From assembly GCA_003158365.1 (NCBI GenBank), contig PMIW01000196.1:1-9024 (forward strand): a stretch of 9,024 bases of DNA, given 5' to 3'. Under the pieces are notes generated by a model. It saw only the letters and a program-made list of their open reading frames with translations, was not told where the DNA came from and did no database searches. The DNA comes from Ignavibacteriota bacterium (GTDB lineage Bacteria > Bacteroidota > Ignavibacteria > Tepidaquicellales > Tepidaquicellaceae). The position numbers and the translations under genes were made by a program. Positions 1-6,713 of the stretch are shown here, one piece after another; position 1 is the stretch's first letter; every line of letters begins with the position of its first letter.

Positions 1-49
1 ATAGTTGTAATCTTAATATAATCCCTTAATAGATAACAATAGGATGCAT

Positions 50-79
50 TTGAAATTTATTAGGTATTTTTTTTGTAAT
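50..79 (+). promoter_or_regulatory. Possible promoter of the SDR gene
   Basis: A sigma70-like pair is visible: TTGAAA at 50-55 and TGTAAT at 74-79, with an 18-nt spacer. Transcription would start near 86, giving a leader of about 13 nt before the ATG at 99. In DNA this AT-rich such matches arise easily by chance, and Bacteroidota-type promoters (TTTG/TANNTTTG) differ from this form. The 98 nt left of the gene show no open reading frame I can assign. Confidence 0.25.
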
Positions 80-98
80 CATTAAAAAAACATTAATT

Positions 99-815
99 AT
101 GGGAAATCTAAAAGACAAAGTTATAATCATCACAGGCTCTTCAAAGGGAATCGGAAGAGTAACTGCATTAAAGCTGGCTCCCTGTTCATCCTTGCTGGTG
201 CTTGTTTCGAGGAAAATCGAGGATTTGAAAAAAGTTTATTTGGAGTATTCAGGTGACAAGGAAAATTTATTATTGATAGAAGCTGATATTTCAAAAGAAG
301 CAGATTGTAATAAAATTGTTGTCGAAACAATAAAAAAATTCGGCAAAATAGATATACTCGTAAACAATGCTGCCCAGTTTAATCATGATAAAGTAGTCGA
401 TTTAAAACTAGAAGATTTTGACAGAGTATGGATGACAAATGTCAGGGGAGTGTTAATTTTAACAAAGTTTGTTTTACCTTACATGATAAAACAAAACTGC
501 GGAACGATATTAAATGTTTCATCTACAGCAGGGAAAAGAGGTTATGTAATTGGGGCTGCATATGCTGCATCAAAATTTGCACTTAACGGATTTTCAGAAT
601 GTCTGTTAAGAGAAGTTCGCGAGTATAATATAAGGGTTCTAACGGTAAGTCCTTCTATGGTAGATACAAAAATAAAAAATGAATCTGAGATTAAAGAGGG
701 GGGAAAAGGAGTCTATATGAGGGTGGAAGATGTTGCCGACACAATAATATTTTCATTAAATCTGCCCCAGAGAGCTTTAATTAAGGATTTTGAAATTTGG
801 GGCACAAATCCGTAA
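99..815 (+). CDS. Short-chain dehydrogenase/reductase (SDR), NAD(P)-dependent
   Basis: A 238-residue classical SDR, a soluble Rossmann-fold oxidoreductase acting on a carbonyl or alcohol group. The cofactor motif TGSSKGIG is at residues 12-19 and Arg38 after the second strand favours NADPH. Asp63 lies in the adenine pocket, and NNAA at 89-92 stands for the usual NNAG. The catalytic tetrad is complete: Asn114, Ser142, Tyr155 and Lys159 (in YAASK). Length fits the FabG-like classical SDRs. One oddity is PCSS at 28-31, where most relatives have a Gly-Ala turn before strand two. The ATG at 99 puts the first strand directly at the N-terminus as expected; no Shine-Dalgarno sequence precedes it. It faces the porV-like gene convergently and has no same-strand partner in the window, so its substrate cannot be inferred. 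FabG-type ketoacyl reduction is possible but not shown. Confidence 0.93.
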   Translation: MGNLKDKVIIITGSSKGIGRVTALKLAPCSSLLVLVSRKIEDLKKVYLEYSGDKENLLLIEADISKEADCNKIVVETIKKFGKIDILVNNAAQFNHDKVVDLKLEDFDRVWMTNVRGVLILTKFVLPYMIKQNCGTILNVSSTAGKRGYVIGAAYAASKFALNGFSECLLREVREYNIRVLTVSPSMVDTKIKNESEIKEGGKGVYMRVEDVADTIIFSLNLPQRALIKDFEIWGTNP

Positions 816-991
816 ATAAAAAAATAAAAGTAGATTAATTTATATGATTATATAATATAACGACTTTGAGTTCACTATTTTTATATTTCTTTGAAATATC
901 AAAAATATGTATCCAGTGTAATTCAAGTTACAAAGAAAATGATTTTTATTCAATAAAATAAAAATATTTAATAACAAAAATTGAGGGAAAT

Positions 992-1020
992 AAAAAAAGG
1001 AGACTAGTGGTCTCCTTTTT
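992..1020. terminator. Bidirectional intrinsic terminator between convergent genes
   Basis: A perfect 6-bp stem GGAGAC (999-1004) / GTCTCC (1010-1015) encloses a 5-nt loop. Seven A (992-998) precede it and five T (1016-1020) follow, so the A and T tracts can extend the stem or act as the U-tract on either strand. It sits in the 232-bp gap between the convergent SDR and porV-like genes and is the only GC-rich hairpin there. The rest of the gap is AT-rich with nothing else I can assign. Confidence 0.85.
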
Positions 1021-1047
1021 ATTATTAAACTTATTTTAAATTAAATT

Positions 1048-2067
1048 TTATTTTCTCTGGAATTTTTCATCTTCGAGTGTAAAGACAAGTGATATTCTGT
1101 GTGTGTTGCCGAGATTTTCATCACCGTCGAACTTTACGAATGAGTAATCAATATTAATCTTCGGTAATTTTATTCCCGCACCGAGCGTCAGGTTTCCTAT
1201 ATCATTATATCCTCCGCGTATGCTGAATAAATTCTGAAAAGTATATTCCGCACCTGCGTGCATATCGAACGATACAGGTCCTATATTTGCATTGGCAGAA
1301 GAGCGTCTGTTTTCAAACCTTACATCAAAATCCATTGCAGGAGTAAGAACACCCTTCCATAAATTTATCATATACCCCGCACCAAGTTTTGCAGTAGGAG
1401 TAATAACTTCCTTTTTACCTGTTGTCCAGGTCAGATATGTTGTCGTTATATCCTGAAGGTTTGCACCAAGTAATATTCTGTTCATTAATGTGTAAGAAGC
1501 TCCGACATCGAATCCCAATCCCCAGGCAGATTCTTCGGCAATATTTCTTCTTATAACTTTTAGATTTGCACCGTAAGAAAAATTGTCAGAATGTCTTTTG
1601 GCATATGTCAAATAAAAAGCATAGTCCGAGGTATTGAATGATGTAATTTTATTAGGGTCAAGTCTTTCGCCCGGGTCTAAAACTCCGTTTCCGTTTAAAT
1701 CAATTAAGGCATTTCTCGTATCGGGAATATCATCTACTCCCATAACTATAACACTTAATCCTATAGAAGCATTTTTCCCTAACGGGAAACCGACTGCGCC
1801 GTAATTATAATTGACAAGATTGCCAAAACGCGCATCGTGCATAAGTGAAAACTGGGGATAATTAATCTTTGAAAGCAGTGCTGGATTCCAGTAACCTGCG
1901 GTTACGTCGTTTGCAAGAGCAACAAAGGCTCCGCCCATTCCAAGAGGCCTGCCGCCTACACCGATAGAGAGAAATTCGCCTGCATATTTATTACCACTAC
2001 CCTGACCAAACGAGCTTGAGTATATTAAAAGGATGATAACGGATATAAAGATTCGTTTAAATTTCAT
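1048..2067 (-). CDS. PorV/PorQ family outer-membrane beta-barrel protein
   Basis: A 339-residue precursor. It has a signal peptide (residues 1 to about 21: Lys-Phe-Lys-Arg start, Ile/Leu-rich core, Ser-Phe-Gly-Gln end) followed by the family's N-terminal signature: AGEFLSIGVGGRPLGMGGAF (29-48), then an ANDV...YWNPA stretch (52-63). Alternating strands follow to a terminal SLVFTL strand near 326-331, fitting a FadL-like barrel. In type IX secretion PorV is the shuttle that carries cargo to the attachment complex; PorQ has a related role. Ignavibacteria usually carry several paralogues whose individual roles are not settled, so a T9SS role here is inference. Residues 123-134 (DLNGNGVLDPGE) look like a dockerin/EF-hand calcium loop within a probable surface loop. 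The ATG at 2067 gives an intact signal peptide. Its GC appears higher than in the genes at the right end. Confidence 0.88.
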   Translation of the reverse strand: MKFKRIFISVIILLIYSSSFGQGSGNKYAGEFLSIGVGGRPLGMGGAFVALANDVTAGYWNPALLSKINYPQFSLMHDARFGNLVNYNYGAVGFPLGKNASIGLSVIVMGVDDIPDTRNALIDLNGNGVLDPGERLDPNKITSFNTSDYAFYLTYAKRHSDNFSYGANLKVIRRNIAEESAWGLGFDVGASYTLMNRILLGANLQDITTTYLTWTTGKKEVITPTAKLGAGYMINLWKGVLTPAMDFDVRFENRRSSANANIGPVSFDMHAGAEYTFQNLFSIRGGYNDIGNLTLGAGIKLPKINIDYSFVKFDGDENLGNTHRISLVFTLEDEKFQRK

Positions 2068-2203
2068 TTTTTTTATATTTAGTTACACAATAATAAATAA
2101 TTGTATCAACCTTTAATAAATTAGTCCTTTCTAATTTCTGTAATAATGTTCAATATTAGTAATTAAATCAATACTAAAATTACTGTTTAGAAACTGTTTC
2201 TTT

Positions 2204-2824
2204 TTACTTTTCGGTTAATAGATTTCCCGCAATCTCGGCATCTATCTTCACTTTATCCGATAAAGGCAGACATTTTTCAAGTGCCTTTATCGGTTCTTCT
2301 TTAAGAAAATCCAAACCTTCTTTTTTATTTAATATCACCGGCATTCTGATATGAATTTTTTTCATGAATGTATTGGGCTGTGTTGTAATCAATGAAACAT
2401 AATTCAATTCTTCCATTTGAATGAAAATAGACGGTATAAAAAAGAAATCCTCTTTTGGTAAAAAAATCCTGTGCGGGATTTTTACTTTATCAATCTCTTT
2501 CCATTCATAGAATGCCGTCGCAGGTATTAAACAACGGTTTTTATAAAAAAGTTGAGTCCAGTATTTCTTTTCTTTTATGGTTTCTATACGTGAATTGAAA
2601 ATGAGCGGACTTTTTTTGACTTTGTCGAACTGAATTCCCCAAAAGTAATTTTTTATTTTATATATATCCTTATCATTGATTATAGTCATGACAAGGTTCG
2701 TAGGAGCAATATTTTCTTTTTTCAGTTCCTCATCATCTTCAAGTATATAGTTACCCAGAAAGTCTTTTTCAAGCTTTTCAAGTATGCTGAAACCGGTTTC
2801 TTTATTTTCAAATCGGGAACACAT
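2204..2824 (-). CDS. SRAP-domain protein (YedK/HMCES family), abasic-site DNA crosslinker
   Basis: A 206-residue SOS response-associated peptidase family protein. Members self-process to expose Cys2, which forms a thiazolidine crosslink with abasic sites in single-stranded DNA and shields them from cleavage. The family residues are visible: Met1-Cys2 in MCSRF, PTN at 41-43, Asn77 and Arg79 in NSRIE, Glu107 in FYEW (105-108), and His158 before RMPVIL (160-165). The required Cys2 fixes the start at 2824. Deviations from the usual forms are Ser3 for Gly in MCGR and Ile159 for Asp/Glu in HDRMP; neither is a catalytic position. Length is close to YedK (about 220). It lies 136 bp upstream of the porV-like gene on the same strand and diverges from proS. 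No umuDC, lexA or imuB neighbour is present, so SOS control is not shown here. Confidence 0.92.
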   Translation of the reverse strand: MCSRFENKETGFSILEKLEKDFLGNYILEDDEELKKENIAPTNLVMTIINDKDIYKIKNYFWGIQFDKVKKSPLIFNSRIETIKEKKYWTQLFYKNRCLIPATAFYEWKEIDKVKIPHRIFLPKEDFFFIPSIFIQMEELNYVSLITTQPNTFMKKIHIRMPVILNKKEGLDFLKEEPIKALEKCLPLSDKVKIDAEIAGNLLTEK

Positions 2825-2904
2825 ATTGTAGCATTAAGTTAATTAATTTCATAGTAATCTAATAATTAAATATTTATATTTAAAGATTAAAATCGAATTT
2901 TTTT
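2825..2904. promoter_or_regulatory. Divergent promoter region, SRAP gene / proS
   Basis: This 80-nt gap is the only space between two genes transcribed away from each other, so it should hold both promoters or at least their cores. It is extremely AT-rich. I could not pick a -35/-10 pair on either strand with confidence, and there is no ribosome-binding consensus before either start codon. It is too short, and lacks conserved structure, for a tRNA-sensing T-box or other riboswitch ahead of proS. Confidence 0.45.
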
Positions 2905-4635
2905 ATGAGATTATCAAAATTTTTTGTACCTACTTTAAAGGAAGACCCGACCGATGCAGTCGTAATTTCGCATAAATTAATGCTGAGGGCAGGGATGATT
3001 CGCCAGTTAACATCAGGAGTTTATTCATATTTACCCCTTGGACTAATTGTTTTTAAGAAGATTCAGGATATTATCCGCGATGAAATGAATGCAATAGGCG
3101 GGAATGAATTCTTATTACCTGCACTGACCCCGAATGAAATATGGGCGCAGACGGGCAGAATCGATGATTTCGGAGATATAATGTTCAAAATAAAAAACAG
3201 GGAATTGGTTTTAGCCCCAACGCACGAGGAAGTTTTCACATCTATTGCAAAACCAAATTTAATATCATATAAAGATTTACCGTGCATGTGGTACCAGATT
3301 CAGACAAAATTCAGAAATGAAGCGCGTCCGAGATCGGGAGTACTGCGCGGAAGGCAATTTACGATGAAAGATGCATATTCATTCGATGTGGATTATGCAG
3401 GGCTTGATATTTCTTACTCTTTACAGGACAAAGCATATAAAAATATATTTTCAAGAAGCGGATTGAAGTTTTTCTCGGTTAATGCTTTCAGCGGTGCAAT
3501 GGGCGGAAGTGCGTCCGAGGAATTTATGGTTGAATCGGATGCAGGCGAAGATGTAGTAGTTATTACGGACGACAGAAGTTACTCATCCAATATAGAAATT
3601 GCAGTATCATATAAAGAAGATGTAGGACGAAAGAATTCGGATTTAAAATATGAACCGTTCCATACTCCTAATATAAAATCAATTGAAGAGCTTGCGGGAT
3701 TTTTAGGTATTACCGATAAATCAAGACTTGCAAAATCAAGAGTTTTCGTTAATCCAGCAAAATCTGAAGACAAGAAAGATGACTTTATTCTTGTACTGGT
3801 TTGCGGTGATGATGAAGTCAATGAAACCAAACTTCAAAATATTTTCGGACAAAATATCCGCCCGGGACATCCGGAGGAATTAGCTTCAATTACCGGTGCT
3901 GATGCCGGTTCGATTGGTCCAATAGGACTGAAAGATAAAAGTATAAAAATAATTGCAGATTTGTTATTAAAAGATGCGGATGAACTTATTAGCGGTGCAA
4001 ATAAAAATGATTACCATATTAAAAATATAGATTTGAAACGTGATGTGAATAATATTGAATATTTTGATTTAAGGGTCGTGAAAGACGGCGAGCTTACAAT
4101 CGATAAAAAGCAAAAGCTAAAGATTACTAAAGCAATAGAAGTAGGACATATTTTCAAACTCGGAACGAAATACTCCGAAGCGATGCATTCTTTTTACCTC
4201 GATAAAGACGGAATTGAACATCCGATAGTGATGGGAAGTTACGGAATTGGAGTTGAGAGAATTGCAGCATCTTATATCGAACAAAACCACGATGACAAAG
4301 GAATAATCTGGAGCGGAGAAATTGCTCCGTTTAAAGTGCATTTGATTTGCGCAAGTGCAGCAAAAGAAGAAATTGTAAAAGAGACAGATAAAATATATAA
4401 TGATTTATTTAACGGCGAAAAAATTGAAATCCTTTATGACGACCGGCCGGATGTAAGACCGGGATTTAAATTTAACGATGCGGATTTAATCGGCATACCA
4501 ATTCAGGTAATAATAGGTGAAAAGAATTTGAAGAACGGAAATGCGGAAATCAAAATAAGAAGAACAGGGGAGAGAATTTTAGTACCGCTGGATAATCTTT
4601 ATACAAAGGTATTAGAACTGATTGATGAATATTAA
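2905..4635 (+). CDS. proS: Prolyl-tRNA synthetase, bacterial type with editing insertion
   Basis: A 576-residue class II aminoacyl-tRNA synthetase that charges tRNA-Pro. It matches the long bacterial form (E. coli about 572 residues) end to end. The N-terminal catalytic part includes LMLRAGMIRQLTSGVYSYLP (25-44) and the proline-pocket segment APTHEE (104-109). Motif 2 starts at FRNEARPRSG (136-145) and continues to MKDAYSFD (154-161); GGSASEEF is at 200-207. The YbaK-like INS editing domain spans roughly 224-405, with GDDEVNETKL (301-310) and GADAGSIGP (331-339). Catalysis resumes with IEVGHIFKLGTKYSEAM (411-427) and motif 3 GSYGIGVERI (444-453). The anticodon-binding domain (from about 475) includes DDRPDVRPGFKFNDADLIGI (512-531). 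The segment before IEVGH lacks the CPxCG zinc element of some relatives. The ATG at 2905 gives the standard MRLS... start. It overlaps the next gene by 11 nt, implying co-transcription and probably translational coupling. Confidence 0.98.
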   Translation: MRLSKFFVPTLKEDPTDAVVISHKLMLRAGMIRQLTSGVYSYLPLGLIVFKKIQDIIRDEMNAIGGNEFLLPALTPNEIWAQTGRIDDFGDIMFKIKNRELVLAPTHEEVFTSIAKPNLISYKDLPCMWYQIQTKFRNEARPRSGVLRGRQFTMKDAYSFDVDYAGLDISYSLQDKAYKNIFSRSGLKFFSVNAFSGAMGGSASEEFMVESDAGEDVVVITDDRSYSSNIEIAVSYKEDVGRKNSDLKYEPFHTPNIKSIEELAGFLGITDKSRLAKSRVFVNPAKSEDKKDDFILVLVCGDDEVNETKLQNIFGQNIRPGHPEELASITGADAGSIGPIGLKDKSIKIIADLLLKDADELISGANKNDYHIKNIDLKRDVNNIEYFDLRVVKDGELTIDKKQKLKITKAIEVGHIFKLGTKYSEAMHSFYLDKDGIEHPIVMGSYGIGVERIAASYIEQNHDDKGIIWSGEIAPFKVHLICASAAKEEIVKETDKIYNDLFNGEKIEILYDDRPDVRPGFKFNDADLIGIPIQVIIGEKNLKNGNAEIKIRRTGERILVPLDNLYTKVLELIDEY

Positions 4636-5218
4636 AAAAATATTAGCACGGAATTATATTTTAGCTTCACGTTCCGCAAGAAGAAAAAAACTTTTGAATC
4701 AGGTCGGGCTTCATTTTAAGGTTAAAGACAGTAATGTCGAGGAAGTTAATTTCAAAGATTTTCATCCGATAAAAATGGTGAGAATAAATTCTCAGTATAA
4801 ATCCAGAAAGGTCGCTGAGAATTATAAAAATGAAATCGTGATTGGTGCGGATACTATTGTAGTCCTTGGAAAAGAGATATTGGGAAAGCCCGGAAACGAA
4901 AAAGAAGCAATAAAGTTTTTAACTATGCTGAGCAATAAAAAACATATTGTATATACCGGTTTTAATATTATTGATACAAAGAGCGGAAAGGAAATTTTTG
5001 ATTTTGAAAAAACCACAGTACATTTCAGAAAACTGTTATTAGAAGAGATTAAATATTATGTGAGGAATCATAAGCCATTTGATAAAGCCGGTTCATATGG
5101 GATACAGGATGATTTTGGTTGTTTATTTATCGAAAAAATAACGGGGGATTATTACAACGTTGTAGGATTACCGCTGGTAAAGCTTTTTATTTCCCTTCAA
5201 GAATTATTGTCAAAGTAA
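4625..5218 (+). CDS. maf: Maf family nucleoside triphosphate pyrophosphatase
   Basis: A 197-residue Maf/YhdE-type protein that hydrolyses (d)NTPs, typically dTTP/UTP and modified bases, to the monophosphate plus pyrophosphate. Maf has also been linked to control of division. Visible motifs are YILASRSARRKKLL (11-24), where Ala18 replaces the usual Pro of SPRR; IGADTIV (73-79) with catalytic Asp76; LGKP (86-89); HIVYTG (107-112); TTV (130-132); KAGSYGIQ (154-161); and GDYYNVVGLPL (174-184). All catalytic elements are present, so it should be active. The pocket-arginine pattern and AGSYGIQ suit the dTTP/UTP subgroup, but that is inference. I chose the ATG at 4625; a TTG one codon earlier (4622) is possible but less likely. 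The start lies inside the end of proS, which fits an operon. Confidence 0.95.
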   Translation: MNIKKILARNYILASRSARRKKLLNQVGLHFKVKDSNVEEVNFKDFHPIKMVRINSQYKSRKVAENYKNEIVIGADTIVVLGKEILGKPGNEKEAIKFLTMLSNKKHIVYTGFNIIDTKSGKEIFDFEKTTVHFRKLLLEEIKYYVRNHKPFDKAGSYGIQDDFGCLFIEKITGDYYNVVGLPLVKLFISLQELLSK

Positions 5219-5232
5219 AATTTAATCTGAAT

Positions 5233-6219
5233 TTGTTCAACAAATATAAAAAAAAGATATTAATATCTATTGCGTTTGGTGCAGTTGTTTATCTTATTTT
5301 CAGTGTTTATGCTGATTTTGACAAACTAATTTCAGCTTTTGGCAGTTTTAACTGGTTGTGGCTTCCGCTAATACTCGTTTTATCATTTCTGAACTATATA
5401 TTCAGATTCTTCAAGTGGCATTACTATCTTAGTTTACTGGAAATTAAATTATCTTACAAAAAAAGTTTTCTGATTTTCCTATCTGCTTTTACGATGAGTG
5501 TGACCCCGGGTAAAATGGGAGAAGTGTTAAAATCATATTTGCTTAAAGAAGAAAACGACACACCTGTAAGCAAATCGGCGCCAATTATACTTGGAGAAAG
5601 ACTGACGGATTTTGTATCAATAGTAATTCTTTGCTTAATTGGTTCATATGTCTTTAATTATGCTCAGACTTTAATTTTAATAATTGGTTTTGTATTTCTT
5701 GCGACCATAGTTTTGCTTAGTTCGAGAACTTTTTCAATGAAAATAATAGGTCTTTTTGAAAATATAAATTTTTTAAAGAAGCATATTCACAAAATACATA
5801 CTGCCTATGACAGTATATATATATTGATTAAGATAAAACCATTATTAATTGCCACCATAATAAGTTTAGTATCATGGTCGTTTGAATGTTTGGGGTTTTA
5901 TGTTGTTATAAATGTATTTTCCAATTCAAGCGGATTGGAAATTAGCATTCTGTCAGCGACTTTTATATATGCTTTTTCAACACTTATAGGAGCAATTGCA
6001 ATGCTTCCCGGAGGTGTAGGGGTAACCGAAGCTTCATTAACAGGATTGCTTGTATTTTCCAAAATTCCAAAGGATTTATCTGTAGCTTCAACAATTATGA
6101 TCAGGTTTGCAACACTATGGTTCGCTGTTTTGGTCGGTATTGTGTCAATATTCATTTTTCAGAAGATTACGGACAGAAAAATTGAAAATATTCGGGCAGA
6201 AAAATCTTCGGATAATTAA
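5233..6219 (+). CDS. Flippase-like integral membrane protein (PF03706, LPG-synthase TM domain family)
   Basis: About 328 residues with some eight hydrophobic segments, of the UPF0104/COG0392 family related to the membrane half of lysylphosphatidylglycerol synthase MprF and to archaeal AglD. Members are thought to move lipid-linked groups across, or modify lipids in, the inner membrane. Family signatures, numbered from the TTG at 5233, are FRFFKWHYYL (57-66), TPGKMGEVLKSYLL (91-104), GERLTDF (121-127) and LPGGVGVTEASL (258-269). The tail is charged and cytoplasmic-looking. The start is uncertain. The first in-frame ATG (5494) is inside the conserved core, so a non-ATG start must be used. TTG 5233 lies 14 nt after the maf stop and leaves a basic MFNKYKKK head; CTG 5227 and an ATT codon further upstream are alternatives. 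The reading frame extends further left into maf, to a TTG at 5119, but that extension is soluble, unlike the family, and probably not used. Its substrate is unknown. Confidence 0.85.
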   Translation: MFNKYKKKILISIAFGAVVYLIFSVYADFDKLISAFGSFNWLWLPLILVLSFLNYIFRFFKWHYYLSLLEIKLSYKKSFLIFLSAFTMSVTPGKMGEVLKSYLLKEENDTPVSKSAPIILGERLTDFVSIVILCLIGSYVFNYAQTLILIIGFVFLATIVLLSSRTFSMKIIGLFENINFLKKHIHKIHTAYDSIYILIKIKPLLIATIISLVSWSFECLGFYVVINVFSNSSGLEISILSATFIYAFSTLIGAIAMLPGGVGVTEASLTGLLVFSKIPKDLSVASTIMIRFATLWFAVLVGIVSIFIFQKITDRKIENIRAEKSSDN

Positions 6220-6220
6220 C

Positions 6221-6247
6221 TTGAACTTATTGCTAATAAACTATAAA
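6221..6247 (+). promoter_or_regulatory. Possible internal promoter before the B12-binding gene
   Basis: TTGAAC (6221-6226) and TATAAA (6242-6247) resemble -35 and -10 elements, but the spacer is 15 nt, shorter than the optimum of 17. Transcription would start near 6254, leaving a leader of about 15 nt. The TATAAA lies inside the palindrome at 6234-6261, which would make it easy to block. The 49-nt gap here is the largest break in the rightward run of genes after proS. Confidence 0.3.
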
Positions 6248-6261
6248 TTTATTGTTTATTA
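6234..6261. repeat. 28-bp near-perfect palindrome, candidate operator or hairpin
   Basis: Outer arms TAATAAAC (6234-6241) and GTTTATTA (6254-6261) are exact reverse complements, and the centre ATAAATTTAT (6243-6252) is itself a palindrome on the same axis. Only the T/T pair 6242/6253 breaks the symmetry: 13 of 14 base pairs match. It ends 7 nt before the ATG at 6269. Symmetry about one axis with an A/T core suits a dimeric repressor site; as RNA it would be an AU-only hairpin with two closing G-C-type pairs at most. It does not resemble a cobalamin riboswitch, which is about 200 nt with a B12-box. Confidence 0.6.
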
Positions 6262-6268
6262 AAAATTC

Positions 6269-6673
6269 ATGGAAGCTCAAAATAACCGAAAAATAAGAGT
6301 TATTATAGGAAAAGTGGGTTTAGATGGTCACGACAGGGGTGCAAAAGTAATTGCATCCGCATTAAGAGATGCAGGAATTGAAGTTATATATTTAGGGTTG
6401 CGTCAAACTCCTGAATCTATGGTAGAATCAGCCATACAGGAAGATGTTGATGCTATTGGTGTCAGTATTTTGAGCGGTGCACATATGACTATATTACCAA
6501 AAATCAAGAAGTTAATGGATGAAAAAGGACTTCATGATATAATTCTTTTCGGAGGAGGAATAATACCTGAAAAAGATATTGAAGAATTATATAATCTTGG
6601 AATAGGAAAGCTTTTTACACCGGGTGCTTCTACAAATGAAATTGTAAGTTACATAAAGAACTCCGTAAAATAA
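6269..6673 (+). CDS. Stand-alone B12-binding subunit of methylmalonyl-CoA mutase type
   Basis: A 134-residue protein made only of the cobalamin-binding domain found at the C-terminus of methylmalonyl-CoA mutase. The DxHxxG motif is Asp19-x-His21-x-x-Gly24 in KVGLDGHDRGAKV (15-27); His21 would replace dimethylbenzimidazole as the lower cobalt ligand (base-off/His-on). The second signature, SILSGAH (66-72), and GGG at 95-97 before IIPEKDIEEL complete the nucleotide-tail pocket. GLDGHDRG followed by LRQTPE (44-49) is characteristic of acyl-CoA mutases rather than methionine synthase or glutamate mutase. Split mutases with a separate small B12 subunit of this length are known in archaea and some bacteria. 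The catalytic large subunit and the MeaB-type chaperone are not in the window, so the partner must be elsewhere. The ATG at 6269 gives a normal short N-terminus. No Shine-Dalgarno sequence is seen. Confidence 0.9.
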   Translation: MEAQNNRKIRVIIGKVGLDGHDRGAKVIASALRDAGIEVIYLGLRQTPESMVESAIQEDVDAIGVSILSGAHMTILPKIKKLMDEKGLHDIILFGGGIIPEKDIEELYNLGIGKLFTPGASTNEIVSYIKNSVK

Positions 6674-6713
6674 TAATATATTATATTCATTAATATCAGA
6701 AAAATTATTATCT

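Noticed and set aside
883..899. 7-bp hairpin (ATATTTC / GAAATAT, 3-nt loop) downstream of the SDR gene
   Set aside because: Almost pure A-T stem with no following T-tract on either strand; the GC-rich hairpin at 992-1020 is the far better terminator.
2156..2184. Overlapping inverted repeats TTAGTA/TACTAA and AGTAAT/ATTACT between the SRAP and porV-like genes
   Set aside because: Short, A-T only arms that compete with each other; expected often by chance at this base composition.
2189..2207. AGAAAC-T-GTTTCT palindrome followed by a T run just past the SRAP gene
   Set aside because: The T run is on the + strand, the wrong side for the leftward SRAP gene, and no rightward gene ends there; the usable stem is only about 5 bp.
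4822..5016. Antisense open frame within maf, and similar ones within proS, SDR and the flippase gene
   Set aside because: All are complements of strongly conserved coding sequence and encode no recognisable protein.
5119..5232. N-terminal extension of the flippase-like frame into maf, from a TTG
   Set aside because: It would overlap maf by 100 nt and adds a soluble basic stretch not seen in the PF03706 family; the frame is open there only incidentally.
6220..6268. Cobalamin riboswitch before the B12-binding gene
   Set aside because: The gap is only 49 nt and lacks a B12-box or the multi-helix core; the protein is also a B12 user, not a B12 synthesis or transport gene.
6673..6684. 12-bp palindrome ATAATATATTAT right after the B12-binding gene
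   Set aside because: Low-complexity AT sequence with no G/C and no T-tract; not distinguishable from background.
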